DNA of 64,000 bases from Carettochelys insculpta (taxonomy: Eukaryota; Chordata; Testudines; Carettochelyidae): contig NC_134144.1 of NCBI RefSeq assembly GCF_033958435.1, positions 7,868,010 to 7,932,009 on the forward strand, read 5' to 3'. The notes under the pieces were generated by a model, which did no database searches, was not told the origin of the DNA, and saw only the letters and a program-made list of their open reading frames with translations. Within the stretch, counting starts at the first letter, position 1, and every line of letters starts with the position of its first letter. Shown piece by piece: positions 40,776 through 54,435 of the stretch. The position numbers and the translations under genes are program-made.

Positions 40776-41006
<231 letters not shown>

Positions 41007-41399
41007 TAAGCCTGAGTTACCCCTGAGAAATTTGAGCTTAAAGTGCACGGAGAGTGACTATAAAAATGGCATCGCGGGGTTCCAACTACCTTGTGTCTCG
41101 ATGAATTCCAAATCAGTGCCTCAGTTCACAAGTGAACAGAGGTAGTCTTTGAACAGCTGATCCTGGAGGCTCAGCACAAGATCGTAAAGTCATGCTGTGC
41201 TCTTTCTGGATGGTACATCATCAACGCCCGTAATCAAGAATCTTTCAGACACCGTCTGCCATGCAAATGCATTACCTGTCAAGGGTTTTAACTGAGGGCA
41301 TCCTGTCAATGCATCTTGAGCTGGAATAGAATTGAGCTTTTTTCCCAGTCTATAGATGGACACCCCCCCCACTACTAGTCTCTATGAACACCTCTCTCT

Positions 41400-42050
41400 C
41401 TTTACCTGCCTGCCCCACACTGGCTCCCTTCAAGGGTTAAAGGCAATCCCAAGGAGGTTGCCTTTGCCAGACAGCCAGTCGGAGGGCAGATTGGAAGACA
41501 GTCAATGGGATGGCAGATTGAACAGCCAATCAGAGCCAACCAAACTCTCTCTAAAAGGAGCTGAGGGATGGAGCAGTGCAGTTTCCTCAAGGGAGCCCAG
41601 GGAGAAGGAGGGAACCATGGTGAGTGTAGTGCTGGGCAGTTAGGGGACTGTTGAACCAGGGTCTTGGGGTGAGGACAGGGAAGATGCTAGGGGCTGTAAC
41701 AGGGAAGTGGACCAGGGAGATAGGAAGGAGGGGCAAGTTGGAGAAGGGCAGAGGAAGGCTGCCAATAGAGGGTCCCTCGGTCAGGTCTAGAGTAGCAGGT
41801 GGACCTGGGCTTCCCCGTCCTTTTCTCCGCACACTTAACAAGGATGAGAGTAGCCAAGTGACTGAGGATGGCAGTGGGCCACTGAAGTGAGCAGTGAATA
41901 GGGGAGTGCTGTGTAGCACAGCCAGACGGCAGTGCCCAGAAAGGGGACACCATGGTCCCGGGAGATATGTGGATCCAAAAGTGAGACACCACTGGAGGAG
42001 GTGCAAGGACAGAGCTAATTCCTAGGACATCCAGTGGGAGGACGCATGGG
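41400..42050. repeat. GC-rich unclassified segment, 450 bp after exon 25
   Basis: A GA-rich segment with gaaggaggggcaagttggag, ccaatcagagccaacc (CCAAT-like) and gggacaccatggtcccggga. The composition differs from flanking intron and it has overlapping ORFs of up to 139 residues on the minus strand with no recognisable domain. It could be an LTR-like or other GC-rich retroelement piece. I see no TG...CA ends or polyadenylation signal that I can defend. Confidence 0.3.
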
Positions 42051-42094
42051 GCTGTGAATTCACTCTCTCACAAATGTATTTGGCTTCACATCCC

Positions 42095-42232
42095 TGAGCG
42101 CTATTATTCATGTTTGAGCAATGGGGCCCAGAGGCATGGAGAGGCTAAATGACACGCCCGAGGTCACACAGGAAGTCTGTTGCAGAGTACAGAATTTGAA
42201 CACAGGTCACCTGACTTGCTGGTTAGCTCCTT
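42095..42232 (-). repeat. MIR-like SINE, antisense
   Basis: gaggcatggagaggctaaat, gacacgcccgaggtcacaca, ggaagtctgttgcagagtac and gaatttgaacacaggtcacc are the antisense body and tRNA-derived head of a MIR-like element. Confidence 0.78.
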
Positions 42233-45200
42233 ACAAAAAAATAACTGTGGGTCAGCTGATTTGGGCTCACAGTACAGGGATGGTAGCAGTGTAAATATTC
42301 CCATTTGAGTTGCAGCCTGGGCTCTGGATCTGGGCAGGGCTTCATCCCCAGTGGAAATGTCTGCATTGCTATTTCTAGCCCTGTACTGTGTGCCTCACTC
42401 AGTTGTCATGATTCTGAGACTGACTACTTCAAAGGCTGTGTTCGTGTTTGTTTTGAGCTGCATGGACATATCCGTGGATTTGGAGCCTTCTTCCTTCTGG
42501 CTCTGCACTTCTAACCGGAGAGTAGACATGTTGACACAGGACTGGTGATCTTGACTCCTCTCTGAAGTGAGCAGAGATGGTGCTGAACACTCCAGGCCAG
42601 ATTCATTTCATAAGAAGGTGCCATTTTTGCACAGTCACTTTTTTCCAAGGGGAACCATGTCTGAAGCTCCGAACAGAATCTCTCCAGAACGAGGATGGAG
42701 TTTGATTTCCAGCAGTGCTGTTCACTCACAGCTCCAGCTGGAAACTGTGGGACCTCAGGATGTGGTGCACATTTAGCAAGTGCTTAAATCCTTACCTGAA
42801 AGGAGATGCTTTCCTGCATCAGGACCCTAGTTTGGCTGAGCTTGCAAGGCGGATCCATGATGTGTCTCCACATTGTCCAACTCTCTTGGGTTGACAAAAT
42901 TGGGTAGTAAAATTGGCACAGATTATAACAACTTCCAGGAACCACTGCCGTTACTCTGGTGTACATTAACACCATTGGTATGGTGTTATTATGGTATATG
43001 TTGATTAACAGCCATGGCATTTGCTCCTTAACCATTGGAGAAATCGCCTGATTCTCCCTTAGTGAAGCAGTTCCACATTCGTGCAGTGGGATGGTTTAAT
43101 CACCCTGCACGTGGAAGCAGTGAATGCTGCTTATGAAAAGAAATCAAATAAGGAGCAGATCTAACTACCTGGAGTCAGTTCTCACCTCTCAGAGCAGGAG
43201 CTTACTCTGAGCAGGTCTAATGGATTCAGGTGAATAAGGAGGGGAAAAAAATCTGTCCCTTAATAAGTAATAGCTGAGTTTTAAATAATTTACTCATGTT
43301 TGTAATTAGACGTGTGGAAATAGTGTTCTCCTTAAATGAAATAGGTGTAGTGGAAGCTCAGTCCCACTTGCATTAGGCTTCACTGCCATCTTAGATGGGA
43401 AAAGTGAAATAATTTCTTTCATGGGGCCTCATCTCCAAGTAGGGGTTAAAAAGAACTCGATGAGGCTGAACTCGCAGGGCTATCACCTGAGCACGCCTGT
43501 GGGAAGGTGCAGGGGTTGCTGCTCCTATCAAAGGGTCTTGGTTCCAACACCCATGAAACTTGAAAGACCCACCCCCACCGTTCTCACTTCCTTCCTGACT
43601 GCTGTGGGAGCATGAATTGGGCAGGATCCATCCAACTCTCCTCCCATCTGCACAGCAATAAAGCGTCTGTGAGCCTGGGTCAATTGACTTGGGCTCCTGG
43701 GGCTCAGGCTGTGTAGGCATTCAGGTCCGGGCTGAAGCCCAAGTGCTGAGATCCTTCCCCTGAATGGGTTGCAGAGCCCAAACACCTCCCCTGTTAGTCC
43801 TTGCACCATGAGCCTGAGTCCATCACTCCAGCCTCTGACACTTGGGGCCTCAAGTTTTTCTTTGCAGTGTAGGTATACTCAGTGAGACCTGCCTCTGCCG
43901 CAAAGAATGTCACCTCGTGGAGAGGAAACCAGTGCCATCTAACACTGCGAGGGCAATGGTTTCTGACACTGGGCTTCCAGTGGGATTGGCTGATAGCTCT
44001 GAGTGGTCCTAGAGCACCCATCCAAGTTAGCATTTTAACCAATATAATATAGTAACTTTTCAATCGTTTTCACGCCATGAGCCAAACGTTCTGGGCCAGC
44101 TAAAGTCTGTGGAAGGGCGAGAATGCAATGTGACCGAGGAGTAATTGTGATACCGAGGGAGTAGGGTAGAGTGAGTCGACACGTCTGTTCTCACATGGCA
44201 TTGCCATGCTGTATCTCTGCATGGGGATCCAGTCACGCTCTCTCACAGGCGTTATTTCCGGTGAGGGGGGAGCAGACTGCTGAGGGAGCGGATGAGGAAC
44301 GTACAAATTATCATGAACAGCTGCTGATGTCATCAGCAGAGGCTGACCCCCCCCGCCCCCCCCATGTGACAGAGGCATTAACCATTATAACTCAGAGCAA
44401 CTTGCCATGACATGTCTCAGGTCAGCCCCCCCTAAAGCCTGTCGCCTCCTCACAGTCATGTGTCGCACATTTGGCACTAGGCACGTACGCAAACGGTTGC
44501 ACAGCCAGATTTCAGCAGTGCTAAGTCAGTGTGATGCTGAATCAGACCTGCTGCGTCTCAGGTACATAGCCGCCATAGAGGCCGCTGATCTCTAACACAG
44601 GTAGGGTTTGTTTCTTCCTGGCTATAAACCCTGCTCTGTTTGCTCTGCAGTTGCAATAATGCAAAAGGCTTAATATCATATTTAATAATACTCGGTGGAG
44701 ATAAGGCTGTCATTGTTCCGCTTCTAAACATCCATGTTGATTTAAAACCAAACACACTGTTGCTCCTTTCAAGAAGTATTCTTTCTACTTGTGCATACTT
44801 TAATTACAGCTGAATGTCGTTTGCAGGAAGCACATAGATCTGAAATGCCTTCAAGTATCTATACATACAGTGGTTTCAGTCTGGCTTATTCTGTTTCCTG
44901 GGGGTAACTTGGATTTATGCTTGTTTAGTGTAATGAATATTAATATTAAATGAACTCATTATCAGCAGTGTTATTACTGTGAATACCAAATGCATTGATA
45001 CAGGTCAGGCGGTTTATGTGCATTGTTACTGGAAAATTAAATTTGATGTGAAAAAAAAATCTCCATGCTGCTTAGTTCAGGCACAACACAGAGCCAATAA
45101 CTGTGGAGACTTCAAGTCTTTCCTGGAGATGAGGTGCTTGAAAAACTTCTTGATGCACCACCTTGCTTCACACATACAATGATTGTGTTGGTTTGATTTA

Positions 45201-45655
45201 AAAAAAAAAAAAAAAAGAGGCACGCTGCGTGTGTGACATTAACGTGCATACCACCTCTTGGCTTAAATGTGCCACAGCACAATTCTAACAGGGGCTGAGG
45301 GAAGCAAGGAGACGCTGAACTTCTTTGTGGCCAGCCACTGAAGTTGATGAATGGAATTAGGTGCACTTCTTCACTAAGGAATGCTGTGACGGTTCTGTTG
45401 TGTGAGGCTCTCTCTCTACCCGGTAGTGCCGTAGCTAGAAGTCAATGCATGAGCGTGTACATAAGACGAATACAGAAATCACATTTAATGTGTAGTAAGG
45501 ACATAGAACTGCCACCTGTAGGAAAGATGCATCCTCACTGAGGTGGATGTGCTCACCACTGAAATACATTGGCTATTGCATTCCGAATCCTCTGGGATCT
45601 ATTCAGCTAGGCTAGTGGCACAAGCGTCCCTCCCCTCCCCCGCCCTTATGGCCCC

Positions 45656-45672
45656 ACCCACACACACACACG

Positions 45673-45699
<27 letters not shown>
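45656..45699. repeat. (CA)n(CT)n microsatellite
   Basis: Short CA run followed by about 13 CT units. It makes a spurious Leu/Ser repeat in one forward ORF. Confidence 0.9.
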
Positions 45700-45704
<5 letters not shown>

Positions 45705-46213
45705 AGCATACTGACTATTGGCTCGGTGCTACCAAAATTCCTCTGTCTATGGCAAGTTCACGGACTCGACTTGGAGAAGGTTTCTCACTTGAAGGGGAGT
45801 TGTCCACTTTGGAAGAGGCACTGTGCAAAAGTTAATACTAGCATTAGTCAGTCCAGACAATTGGATGTCAACCTGCATGGTTCTCATAAGTTGTCTGCTT
45901 TCCACAGCTACAGCTTTTTCCACAACACTGGAGAACCACAAATTGGCCAGCTCAACTGCTAGGTTTCTCGTACTTTGGGTTCTGTTTGGGTGAATAATTC
46001 CATACTTGTGGACAGCTAGGCAGTCCCAATGCAGTGGTTATATAAGCTCAAGACTTTAATTGCTAACTCTAGCAAATCTCCTATGTTCACAACCATACAA
46101 TTAATTGACACCGTTTTTTTGTTTTTTTTTGAGCATGCTATACAGTGAAGCGGCAAAGTGTTAGAACAGAGTGAGGGCTCTTTTGTGTTAGTGGCTGCCC
46201 GCCATAATGCTTT

Positions 46214-46371
46214 TACATTGAGAGCCAGGCTTGGTGGCTGGAAACAAATTTTTATGGGACCATGGGAAACTTCACCACAAGCAGTATAAGTGGCTATCTG
46301 ACTAACTAAATGCATGCCGAATTATGGGGGTTGTAGGCCCAGAGCATGACAAACTAGAGAGGTTCAACTTG
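46214..46371 (-). mobile_element. Tigger/pogo-like element, copy F (truncated, reversed)
   Basis: The second half of a reverse copy: gagagccaggcttggtggct through actagagaggttcaacttgta. The first half is lost or replaced by unrelated sequence. Confidence 0.72.
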
Positions 46372-46899
46372 TATTTCACTTCTGACCATCTGCCTATCAT
46401 TAGCCCATTAAAAAGTCACTCCAAAGGCTCATGAAGGCATTTAATTTGTTTTTAAAATGCAGTGACATCTAGGCTTTTTACTAGTACAAGACAGGGAAGA
46501 AAAGACCAATCAGAATTATTATGAATTGTTATTGTCTATCTACATGATGAGGTTTCCTTTCATTCCAGAGTAGATAGACGCTGCGTTGCCAGGCCAGGCT
46601 TCCCAGGCAAGTTGATGCAGGGTGTGTTGTCACTTCCTGATAGTACAAGCTAGCAGGCAATCACGTCGCTCTGCCACCACAAGGAGGGTGCTGGGTCGCC
46701 CACCATTGGCATGGCGGGCTTCATGAACAGGATGGCTCTTATGATGCCCTCAGTTACACTCACTCATCCCCCACTACGAGTGGCACTCAGTCAACATTTC
46801 CACTGCTGAGGCACGGTCCAGAACAGAAGCCATCTGCCAGGCAGCAGAAGGCATTATTACACGGCAGGCCCATGGCCAGTATTCTGCACGTGGGCACAC

Positions 46900-47275
46900 T
46901 AGCTTATTCCAGTGGCCCCCTTCTGGCCTTACCTCTACGATGTCGAGGGGTGGGGGAACGACAAGGCCAGGCACTTAAAAAGGGCCTGGGGAGGTGGGGG
47001 GTCTTGGCTTCCACTGGTACCAGAAGGTGCAATGGTGGCAGAATTCCTGGGGCCCTTAAACTCACTGCTGGAGCAATGTGCAATACTGTCCCAGTGGTGG
47101 TCATGACTGGGTAGGGAGGTGAGGCAGGGGCATGGTATGCTCTGGGCTGCACTGAGTATGGCTGGCCCCGGCCCCACCCCTACCACCTGAAGCCCTGCCC
47201 CTTCCAGGAGCACAGACCCTGCCCCCGCCCCCTGCAAAAGCCCATCTTGTTCAGGGCCCAGCGTATGTGTCTGCC
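46900..47275. repeat. GC-rich unclassified repeat-like segment
   Basis: Contains cccttaaactcactgctgga, ggccccggccccacccctac and ctgccccttccaggagcac. GC content is well above the surrounding intron. It resembles a GC-rich dispersed repeat by composition; overlapping ORFs on both strands have no domain signature. Confidence 0.35.
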
Positions 47276-47304
47276 TGATAGCTAGCAATACGATGCTTTA
47301 GGCG

Positions 47305-47400
47305 TAGATTTTTAGGGCCAGGAGGAAAGATAGTCTAACAGCCTGCAAAACGCACACTAGAGAATCTCACCGATAATTTCTGCATCAAGGCCATCAGTGG
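47305..47400 (-). mobile_element. CR1-like 3' end, antisense
   Basis: gtagatttttagggccagga, aagatagtctaacagcctgc and ctcaccgataatttctgcat resemble the antisense 3' UTR of a turtle CR1 subfamily. Diverged. Confidence 0.45.
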
Positions 47401-48044
47401 TGTTTGCACTAGACTGCATGTTTACATAGGTGTCTGGCCCTGGCTCAACGATGGGAGGTGATGGCGCATCCACTGCAAAAAGTGCAAATAATTAACTAGC
47501 CTCCCCACTCATTTTTGGCCTTATTTCGTCTGACGTTGTCTAGCATTAGTGTCTACCCATTGGCACTCATTATGCCTTAAAGAGCTGGATACTCTCTGAA
47601 ATCTCTGCTGTGCCGGGAGCAGGTTTGCTGAGCAAAATTGTGCACCTTATTCAGCGCCGAATTATATTTAATGGTCCTGTTTCGTTTTGGTTGGCACCTG
47701 CTATATGCTGCCCTCTGTATTTATTCTGGATCTTATTAATAATAATGTGATCAGAAATGTCGCTGTTTTTCCCCAATGTCACGTGTCTACTAACTCAATT
47801 TCCATTGCGAGACAGGAGCATTCTGATTCATACAAAAACTCAAAGCTTTTATTTATAAAACTAAGACCTTAGCTTTTATTAACTTTTCATCCCATTTCAT
47901 TAATTCCTTCTTGTACATTCTGGCCAGCAAAATGGGTGATCAAAACGGATCCTAGCTTAGTATTATTCTGTGCCTTGCCGGTCATTTTTCCTGCTTTCAA
48001 GTGCTGGTGCTCTCCAATGCGGTAGCCAATGAACTTGTGGTTTA

Positions 48045-48190
48045 ATAGGTTACTGTATCAAAGGCATTCTTAAAATTCAGTAAAATTACGTTGACAGTGT
48101 CCCTCCATTAGGACGCTTGCTGCTTCAAAACAGTTGGATAGATTCCTCTTTCTAATCCATCCTGAATGTCATTTATGAAATCATAATGTT
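48045..48190 (-). pseudogene. LINE reverse transcriptase relic (motif A), antisense
   Basis: The minus strand reads DTVNVILLNFKNAFDTVTY, which is palm motif A (LDFxxAFDTVxH) of a CR1/L2-type reverse transcriptase. The usual catalytic Asp is replaced by Asn (LLNF). Stops interrupt the flanks. An ancient, dead copy. Confidence 0.6.
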
Positions 48191-50112
48191 CCCGATAGTT
48201 CCATATTCTGCCCTTAGTTAGTGGTTTTCATAGTAGGTACAATGATAAAGGCAGATTTACAGATCAGTAGTATAACCAAGAATTTGTGGCGCCAGTTAGT
48301 TTTGGTACCATTTCCTGCTTTTTTAAAGATTTTTTTTTTTTAAATTCTGGGTCCACTCCTCTTTTTTGCTTTACTTGGCCATTAAGAAGTTTTGCACCGA
48401 TTTTAGAACTGAATCAATATTTTTCAGGCAATAAGGCTAGTTTCAGTCATTTTGTGTCCCTGGGAAATAGCTAATACCATGCATCTCCTCGCCTCTGTGT
48501 CGGGCATTCCAACATCAAATAGCAGTGCTAGTGCTTAATATGCAGAAATCAAACCTAGGCAAAAAACAGAAATTGGAACTGTCAGCTCTAATTTTATTGT
48601 TTAGGATGAGTAGAACATAAAAAATAAACAAGCCTCAAATCTGATGTAAAATAAATGAGATAAAAACCGTTCAGTTTTGCTGATTTATTTTAAAAGATTT
48701 AAAAGACATTTACAATGTCTCTTTAGAACTACGCTAAATTTGTGACAGAAAAAAAAAAAGGTGCAGGAAATTCATATGCATGGATCAAACAAAACGTACT
48801 GTATCAGGGTACCTTTGTAATGCCAGATTCCTTAGCCTTATGACCAATAGGACCCAATGACAAGCAATCCTATGGTAATTAGCAGTGCTGCTTAGTGAGT
48901 AAGGTTATCAGAAGCTGGAGCTATTGAAGGGCAGATTGGAAAAGTTGTCCTATGGGGCTAACCGTGTCCCTCTTCTGTTTTTTTTTTTTTTTTCCTCTGA
49001 CTTAACATGGTCTTAAGATGTGCTTACATCCAGCTTCAGCCTTGCTGATCTGGGGGTATATGTCCTGGGATTTTTGGTTTGGACACACATTTGTTATATA
49101 TATTTGTGATCAGCTGGCTGTGCTCCTGCTCTGCAGTGGGATTACCCTCTTGGCGTAAGAATGCCCATGAGTTCACAATCCCACTACAGGACAGTAACCA
49201 GCCTTGCAAACTGCAGCTGTGCTCTGCCTATCAGTATGTGAAATGGAAATGTACCGCGCTTCACTGTCCCTAGTTTAACAGCAAAGAGCATCTGTCTTGT
49301 CTGTGAATAGCAATTGGCTCTGTTAACGAAGAAGAGAACTTGCAGCTGATTTGCTTCATCATGTCGCCTCCAAAAAAAGTCAATGGCTATGAAGGGTGTA
49401 ATTGCCAAACAGTTCTAAGCGCTGCTGATGAGGCATTCGGAGAGTTTCCAAAACCCTAGTGTAAGGCATTTTCATTCCAAAGCACAGCAGGAAGAGTGGG
49501 TGAAGCTGACCTGAAAACCCTGGTCCCTGAGTCTCAAATACCCACACCCCTCAGGGAGGAACAGAGTTGCAAAAGAATCCCCCATAGGCACCAGGGGCCA
49601 GTTTTTAAACTGTGCTCAACCCCCACAGGATTGCTCCAGGCCAGCTTTTCACAGGAGCTCAGTACACAGCATGCTGAACTTTTGGAAATGTAAACACTTT
49701 TTTGGATGCCTAAACAGAAGATGAGCGCTCGTAAAAGCGTATTCCTGTCTTCTGCATGCCAGACTCACTTGAAAATGTGGCCACCTAACGCAAGTAATTC
49801 CTATGCGACAACATAGATGATGCAAAATATATGTTGCCATGGCGCCAAGGGGTCATCCCATTGTTGCAGACCCCACACATGGCCTTTTCTGATGGCAAGG
49901 GATGTTGGTAACCAGCCCAGAATTTACTACTGTTTGTTGTGCAGGATGACAGATGCAGTTGCTGTGAAAAAGGATCAGGATGCAGCTGGCCATACTGTAT
50001 AGTCATACACCCCGGCTAGATGGAGCATGGGGGAAAAAGAAAAACAGAAAAGTCAGGCTGGACAACTCTGCATAGGTTAAAAGCTATGTCAGTGGCCTAG
50101 GAAATAACAACA

Positions 50113-50290
50113 AGGGCTGATCAAAAATTTGGAACTGCTTTCCGATCAAATGGAATTTTTCACCAAAAAGTGTCATATTCTTCGGAAATTTTCACGTTCC
50201 TGGTCAGAGGACCTGTATCCCCACCCCAGCCAACCATAAAACATTTTGGCTTATACTTGAAAACCAGAACATGTTGCTTGGGTAATGAGC
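50113..50290. mobile_element. AT-rich foldback relic related to the element at 31513
   Basis: gggctgatcaaaaatttgga followed by aatttttcaccaaaaagtgt resembles the end of the AT-rich element. The right boundary is unclear. Confidence 0.35.
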
Positions 50291-50465
50291 CACTGAGCTG
50301 TCTCAAGAAGAGTTGTCTAGCCTATTCACTTCTAGGGGTTAGGTTGCTGAACTGGACTACAGCTCCCATGAAGCCAGTGAACTCCCATGATGCTGAATCA
50401 CAGCAGGCCATCAAGAGGGCAAAGTATGGTGCATCAGTGGAGCTATAGTCTGACCAGGGATTTTT

Positions 50466-50484
50466 ACCCCCCGCCCCCCCCCCC
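50466..50484. repeat. Poly-C tract
   Basis: C-rich homopolymer run interrupted by one G. Similar tracts occur near 44347-44363 and 51500-51513. Confidence 0.85.
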
Positions 50485-51597
50485 ACTAAACAAATTTTAA
50501 ACGTGGGCTATAGCCATTTAGTGGCCAATGTAAGATGCTGCCTTCCTTATTTGTTAAATGCTGATACTGGCAAAAAAGGTCAGGGCTATAAAAAGAAGCA
50601 GAACAGATAAGGTGGAGCAGGAGGAACCACAGAAGAGGTTTAGATTTAGAATGTTAGATTACTTTCTCCAAATCAGTTGGACAGCTATTTCTTTTAAAGC
50701 ATCATTGCTACCAGAGTCCCAGCCTTGCTGCAAATCATCCCAGCAGCTCATCAAGAAGCCTATTCTTCGCTTTAAGAGAGACCAAGAGTGCACAATTATG
50801 GGGGCCTTTTCCCTTTGCATAACAAAATTGAGAGATTATCATCAAGTTACTATTCAGATTTTAGGAGGATTTCAAAAAAAAACAAAACAAAAAAAACACG
50901 TTATCTATTAGCGCTCCCTGTTCAGGCCGCACGCTGTAATGATTACTCCTGTAAAGGCTTTGGCGGAGCTGTGCTCTATTTCATTCTCAATGAGGGTTGA
51001 TGGCATTTTGAGAGGCTCAGAATAGCCTTTGATTACTGTATAAAACAAAATGAGGAAGCTGGTTATGTAGTGGGGGGAATTGCTCTGAGTACTCCTCATC
51101 AACTTTCTATTATGCTTTTTTTTTTTTTTTCTTTCCTTCTGCTGGGAACATATCACCCATCACAAGCATGGTGTGTTTTTCTTCTCACTTTCCCGCCTTT
51201 TCAAAAGCTGTTGGCTTTAAAGTTCAAAGTTCTGCTTAACAGCGGTATACCAAGGAGTGATTCGGACCCTATGATTCAGTCAAGTACCACTGCCTGAAAG
51301 CCAGGTCAGCCTCTGTTTTTAGTGTAGCTAGGAAATGGCAAGTAGTCATCTCTCAATGGAGTGGATTTGCCAAGTGTTAGAAGGGGGAATCATTGGTTGT
51401 ACAGTGAAAAGGGTCTGGCACTGGAGAAAGTATGACAGGAATCAGTCTGGAGGAAGTGAAAAGAGGAATTAGAGCGAAGGACAGGAGTATGACCACTGCC
51501 CCCCCCCCCGCCCCAACTGGCTTATCTCCTGGCCTGTTTGATGCCCAAATTGAATGACTGCAAGGTGAGGCAATTTTGTATGAAAATATTCTTGCTC

Positions 51598-51645
51598 CCC
51601 TCTCTCTCTCTCTCTCTCTGTGTGTGCGCGCGCACGCTGTATACA
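51598..51645. repeat. (CT)n(GT)n(GC)n compound microsatellite
   Basis: CT, then GT, then GC dinucleotide runs in order. The minus-strand ORF through it gives an artefactual Arg-Glu repeat. Confidence 0.9.
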
Positions 51646-52737
51646 TCCTATATGACATGATGAAAGCTGCTATTTTGACCAGTAAGCCTGTTTTGCATGC
51701 TTTTCACAATGGTTCCACTGTCGTCTTTTCAACAGATTTTTAATGCAGCGTGACAGAATGTTTCTCATTTATTCACAGACAAGAGATAGCACTAGCCAAC
51801 AGCAGTGTGTCCGGCCCCTCAGCTGCAAGCCTGCAGAGAACAGCTCCTACCGTTCTAGTGTCATAGCTTCACGCCTCAGAAAGGGCTGCCACAGCATCTG
51901 GTCTGACCTCCTGTATCTCCCAACAACCAACATCTGCCCACTAAACCCCATCAAGTCTCTCTCTTCAGTATAATTTCTGCTGGAAAATGTTGGTTTGTTG
52001 CCAGGTGTTGCACAACACCCACACAGGCTAACATCCAGCATAGCTATATAATACGTAGCCCCCCTCATTCATGAGATGAGCCAATTAGTATACTGGCCCT
52101 ACTGCTCCTTTCACACCTTGTACTACAATTGTCCTTAGAGGACCAAGCTGCGAGCCCAGCCTTGTTGGGCTCACATCACGACATCCTTGTCTCAAAGCTT
52201 TTCATTCTGCACAAAAATAAAGCCGACAATAGGGTGCGGGGGGAACAGGCAGTACAGAAAAATTAAGCAGGTACCCCAGGAGACCCCCCTACAAGAGCCA
52301 GAACTCGAACCCCACTTTCCTGAGGCCCAGCCCAGGGCTCTAACCATGTTAAAACTTTCAGTGGAGGAGAATCTGCTCATCTTCTCCAGTTGCCCAGAAC
52401 AGGATGCTGGCAGAAAGCTCTGCCTCTACTTTTTTTATTTCCACCTGAACTCATTTAAGTGGCTGTAAGTGGTTTAAGACCTTGCTCATCAGTCATCAAG
52501 GCAAACACAGAGGAACACTTAACCCTTCTGTGCATGTTGAGCTGCTTTCGCACAGACAGAAAAAAGCTGGCACCTACTTTAAAATGCATAGGTTCAAAGC
52601 TACACAAGCTCACCACTTCACATGCAAATTATCTAGCCCTATTAAATTTTACTGCCCCCATCAAACCAGACAATTAGGTGGGGCTTACTAGAAAGATACA
52701 CGTCACAAAGCCTACGTAACTAGAGCTGGTGGAAAAT

Positions 52738-53011
52738 GCCAATGAGGCAATGGAATAGTCACTGCCTAATTTCTATAATGGTGGCCACCTGGAGCAGTGA
52801 AAGTGCTGCTTTTGCATCGCAAACGAGCGGTGGAGCTGGTGTTTCCTTCAATTTCGAAAGCAGCGCTTTCAACAAGCTGGGTGGCTGCCCTTATGCAAAT
52901 GAAATGCTGAATAGTCAAAGCAGTGGCTCATTAGGAGGTTTCATCCTGCTTTAGTTGCATGCTGCTTCTGAAAGGGGCAGGTGGTGGTGGGGGGCATGTG
53001 TAGATGTAGCC
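52738..53011. mobile_element. Diverged relative of the 14.3 kb foldback MITE
   Basis: Shares tttcgaaagcagcgctttca, gcaaatgaaatgctgaata and the end gcatgtgtagatgtagcc with the element at 14335. The left TIR is missing, so it is truncated or mutated. Confidence 0.6.
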
Positions 53012-53713
53012 AACAGGTATACATTTTTTTCCCTTTTTTATTAGCAATTGTTAAACACTAGAACTCACAGCCCAGCTGTACCTGACCCATCGTGCTCTAG
53101 CTGTGCATGCATTAGCTGGTGCCCCATCCACACCTGTCTGAGGTAACTATAGCATACAAGGCCTTGCGCCTATGGCTGCCTGGATAGTAAAATGTGTTGA
53201 GCTCTACGCCATTCCTAATGCAGCAACATGTCACGTGCTGGCATTGTCGATGCCTCTCTTGCTGGGAGCCAAGGTACAGTTGGGGAATGCAGGGAAGCTT
53301 GGGCTGCCCTACTGTGTGCCTGACTGTTCTGCGTTCACAGTATGTCGTTCCCTGGGGCAGTGAAGACTTCACAAGCAGTGTAGTCACCTGCAAATATAAT
53401 GGGTGTTCTGTTGCTGCCTCTGCCCCTATTTCTGCGGTAGGGGGGGCCACAAGAATGATGGCTAGCTGGATGATACAAACAGCTGGGTTTTTCAAAGACG
53501 TGCTGTTACAGACTGGCCAATGGCCGGGGCCAAGCCATCCTCTTACTGAACATTCCCTGCAATCGTTATCATCCCCACAACTCAATCAGGACCTTGATTC
53601 TTTTAAGGCCCTTGTGCAATAAGCTGGAAAAAAACCTAACTCATCTGCTTTGGAAAGACAGGTGGATGAATCAGCCCATTTGGCCGGCATAGAAATCTAG
53701 GTGTTTCACAGCA

Positions 53714-53716
<3 letters not shown>

Positions 53717-53750
<34 letters not shown>
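53717..53750. repeat. (TA)n microsatellite
   Basis: About 17 TA units without interruption. Confidence 0.95.
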
Positions 53751-53752
<2 letters not shown>

Positions 53753-54435
53753 TTCTATTGACCACCTTTGTTTTACAAAATTTCACCCCCTCCTTTTGGT
53801 TTGGAAACAGATATCATTCTTGTGGATTGGCGGATGCCAGCTCAGCAAAAAGTGTTCAGCTGAAGGCCATGAAAGTTCTAAGTAGGGGTGGATGTTCTCC
53901 AGGGGAGCTGTTTCCTATTTCACTTTCATTTCTGGTTGGATCAGTTGTGAATACCCGTCTGTTCCTTTGAAATGGAAGTTGTATTTGCTCTGGGTTGCTG
54001 GGACAGTGATGAACTGTTTGTTCTCTCTGCGCACTACTAGAGTATCCAGAGCAAGTTATTCATATGCACAGGCATCAACCAGCTGTCCTTATTCCAAGTG
54101 GACAGCAGAAATCTTTATGCTTCCAGCAGCAGCTGTACGGTCAGGTGCATTTAGGAGGTTACAGTTTGGTGACTTAAGCCTGGATACTCATTCAGTTTCA
54201 ATCAACACAGCTTCTGTGTTCATAAGCCGCCCTGACTGGAACTCCGCAAAGGGAGGTTAAACAGAGGTCAAGTGAGATCTGAAATGCACATGTAGGAGAT
54301 AACAAAAACCGTGCTCTGCTGGCCAGGTTGTGCAGTTATTTACGCCTATGCAAAATGGGTATGAAATGTAATTTAGATGTGGAAGGCTTTAACTCCTCTG
54401 TTGCACTCACTTTGCACAGGTGTAAATCACAATAC

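Noticed and set aside
41587..42006. 139-residue minus-strand ORF
   Set aside because: Pro/Ser/Leu-rich reading of a purine-rich segment; no domain, and the opposite frame is equally open.
45543..45962. 139-residue forward ORF with a Leu/Ser run
   Set aside because: The run comes from the (CT)n microsatellite at 45673-45699.
53112..53622. Overlapping 157-residue (minus) and 142-residue (plus) ORFs
   Set aside because: Opposite-strand overlap in a GC-richer patch; neither reading matches a transposase or other family I know. A decayed element is possible but unsupported.
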